DNA of 64,000 bases, from NCBI RefSeq assembly GCF_003286085.1, contig NW_020825322.1, positions 1 to 64,000 on the forward strand, given 5' to 3'. Origin of the DNA: Drosophila persimilis (taxonomy: Eukaryota; Arthropoda; Insecta; Diptera; Drosophilidae). The position numbers were made by a program, and so were the translations under genes. The notes under the pieces were generated by a model. It saw only the letters and a program-made list of their open reading frames with translations, did no database searches and was not told where the DNA came from. Position 1 is the stretch's first letter. Every line of letters starts with the position of its first letter. This document shows positions 62,368 through 64,000 of this stretch, piece after piece.

Positions 62368-62451
62368 ATATTTAATCTAAATATAAGTCATATTTCAAAT
62401 AAATGTAAAATAAATAATAATTAATATATTATTTATATTTAGATTAAATAT
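62368..62451. repeat. 18-bp perfect inverted repeat, AT-rich stem-loop
   Basis: ATATTTAATCTAAATATA at 62368-62385 pairs perfectly with 62434-62451 across a 48-bp loop. The outer flanks do not continue the pairing and there is no target-site duplication, so it is not a clear transposon. Confidence 0.7.
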
Positions 62452-63862
62452 GGACCGAATCAAAAACACTTTAATACATTTATGATTAAACTATTTAATT
62501 TCTCTAAAAACCGAATATTTAATTCAACTCTGGTTTGTTTCCAATTACGATACCATATTTCGCCGAGTGTATACGAGTATTTCGGAAATGCATAGTCTAA
62601 ATATATTGCTAAAGTCTTTCCATACTCTTCTCTCTGTGTAGAACTTTTGACCTGTTCTTTAGCCGAAGAGCTAGCTCCATAGCTGATCTTTCCTCTTTCT
62701 ATGCTACACGCTTGCTAAACTCTCATCCTCTGGATTAAACTCTTACTCCTCCTTGTTCTATATCCATATCCATATCCTTCCATCGCTATCGTTTCTTGAA
62801 TTTTTCCACACTTATTTTGAATGGCCGCACAACTCGGTGGATACACTCTGGGATGCACGGATGTATGGATAATGTGATTTGCTGAAGTGCATTCCACAAA
62901 AATTAATTGCCACTGCTGGAAGCTTGAAGCGGGACGCTGGAATCAGCTTTGATAGCAGCGATCCCCATTAGCCCAGCTCTGGCAAAACCAACTTCCCAAA
63001 GACAACCAACCCCTTTGGCAGATTCCCTGACCCATGGTGCCGTCGTTTTAGAGCCATTTTCACACACTGGCAGAGGGATACTATGGCTTTGGCATAGACT
63101 TTTGCCAGATAGGGTATAGGAATCACTATCGTGATCACTGCTCCTCCTCTTTCGAATGGGAACAACCAGTCATAGAACGGATATATCCGTGGCTATAAAG
63201 TTTCTGCAATTCTTTGCATATCATTGGGAATGATTGGCATCTGGGCGAAGGGTATCTAGAGCTTCGAATCTCCTTTGCTGTCATTCCATTCTTGTCGGCG
63301 GAGGGCTTCAGCTTTCGCTGAAGGTTTTGTGTGTTGCAATTTCTTTGCGTATTAAATTTGCATTTAATTAAAATGCAACAAACTCTTAATGAGTCCGTCC
63401 TGACACTCACCTCACCTCCGCCCTCACCCTCACAATTGCCCTCGCCCCGCTCTCTCTCTCTGTCTCTCTCGTTCTGGGCACTCTTTGGCTTAGGAACTTT
63501 TTACATTAGTTACTGTTACACGGCAACGCTCAAGGCTTCAGGTTACCGTTATGCTACTCTTGATTCCCATTGAGCCAAAAGAGCGCGAAATATGCAGGCT
63601 AGCCACAAAAAACGGCAAAGAGTGGCGGTGGCAAAGCAATGTTGGCTATGGGATTGGCGGTATTCTAAGGGGAAGGGATGATAGGGGGGTGGGGTGGCTG
63701 GAGAGCAGAAAGAAAATTGTGCAAATGACCAAAAGTTCAAATGCGAATGATTTATACGGAAGCCGCAGTAGCAGCAGCAACAGCAGAAAAAAGGCAGCGA
63801 AGCAAAAAAGCATTGCATACTTATGAGGGCAACGAAGCAGATCCCAACGATTTGCATGACGA

Positions 63863-63865
63863 GCA

Positions 63866-63916
<51 letters not shown>
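63863..63916. repeat. Compound (CA)n-(GA)n microsatellite
   Basis: About ten CA units run directly into about 17 GA units. Confidence 0.9.
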
Positions 63917-63918
<2 letters not shown>

Positions 63919-64000
63919 GCAAAACAGTAATTGTTGCCTAAGCTGAATGCCACGGAAAGTTGCATGAATTTATGCGAAGGGAAAGTGAGTTCGGGAGAGT

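Larger units (their letters stand above)
61053..64000. other. Probable long first intron, or intergenic DNA
   Basis: No coding exon recognised. Contains a CTG repeat (61662-61689), a T16 run near 61898, GAGACC repeats (about 62020-62052), an AT-rich part with an 18-bp stem-loop (62368-62451), and a compound (CA)n-(GA)n microsatellite (63863-63916). If the promoter call at 60.9 kb is right, this is the start of a long 5' intron. Confidence 0.4.

Noticed and set aside
1-64000. tRNA genes and CRISPR arrays
   Set aside because: No GGTTCGANTCC-type B box in a plausible cloverleaf was found, and the tandem repeats lack spacer-repeat regularity; the DNA is eukaryotic.

Overview
This window is nuclear DNA from a fly, most likely a Drosophila of the obscura group. 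The evidence is very short spliced introns with GTRAGT donors, dense (CA)n, (GA)n, (CAG)n and homopolymer microsatellites, CAG-coded polyglutamine tracts, and pieces of a DINE-1/INE-1 type repeat whose sequence matches my memory of the obscura-group version. The species assignment is inference; the sequence features are seen directly.

Layout. 1-8589 is non-coding and rich in simple sequence. It holds a 145-bp Tc1/mariner-type MITE at about 5.9-6.05 kb. 8590-11754 (minus strand) is the largest gene: a secreted proline- and glutamine-rich protein of 1,031 residues with about 20 YGPP motifs, split by one 69-nt intron that is in frame and has no stop. 11755-32499 is about 20 kb without a gene I can support. 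32608-33388 (plus strand) is a compact three-exon gene for a 144-residue secreted Gly/Pro-rich protein ending in two copies of a six-cysteine module, one per exon, preceded by a TATA box. 34526-34819 (plus strand) is a single-exon gene for an unrecognised 97-residue acidic helical protein. 35060-57100 is about 22 kb of mostly gene-free DNA with many microsatellites, a 53-bp tandem repeat near 41.1-41.3 kb and an AT-rich block near 46.4-46.7 kb.

57140-60481 is a cluster of repeats: two divergent DINE-1-type copies in opposite orientation, one carrying a nested 202-bp hAT-type MITE with perfect terminal inverted repeats and an 8-bp target duplication. Between them lie a ~145-bp duplicated segment with a TATA-like motif and an open, unassigned coding-like stretch. 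Just beyond, 60.88-61.05 kb has a DRE and an E-box followed by a strong splice donor. It looks like the promoter and non-coding first exon of a gene running rightwards out of the window, so 61.05-64 kb is probably its first intron.

The three supported genes do not form an obvious pathway. Two encode secreted proteins of low complexity, plausibly cuticle, eggshell or other extracellular-matrix components. The long gene-poor stretches fit a regulatory landscape or large introns of genes whose exons lie outside the window. No tRNA, rRNA or CRISPR was found. No new molecular system is evident. The items most worth following up are the duplicated six-cysteine module, the nested MITE with its internal empty-site control, and the stop-free 3n intron.
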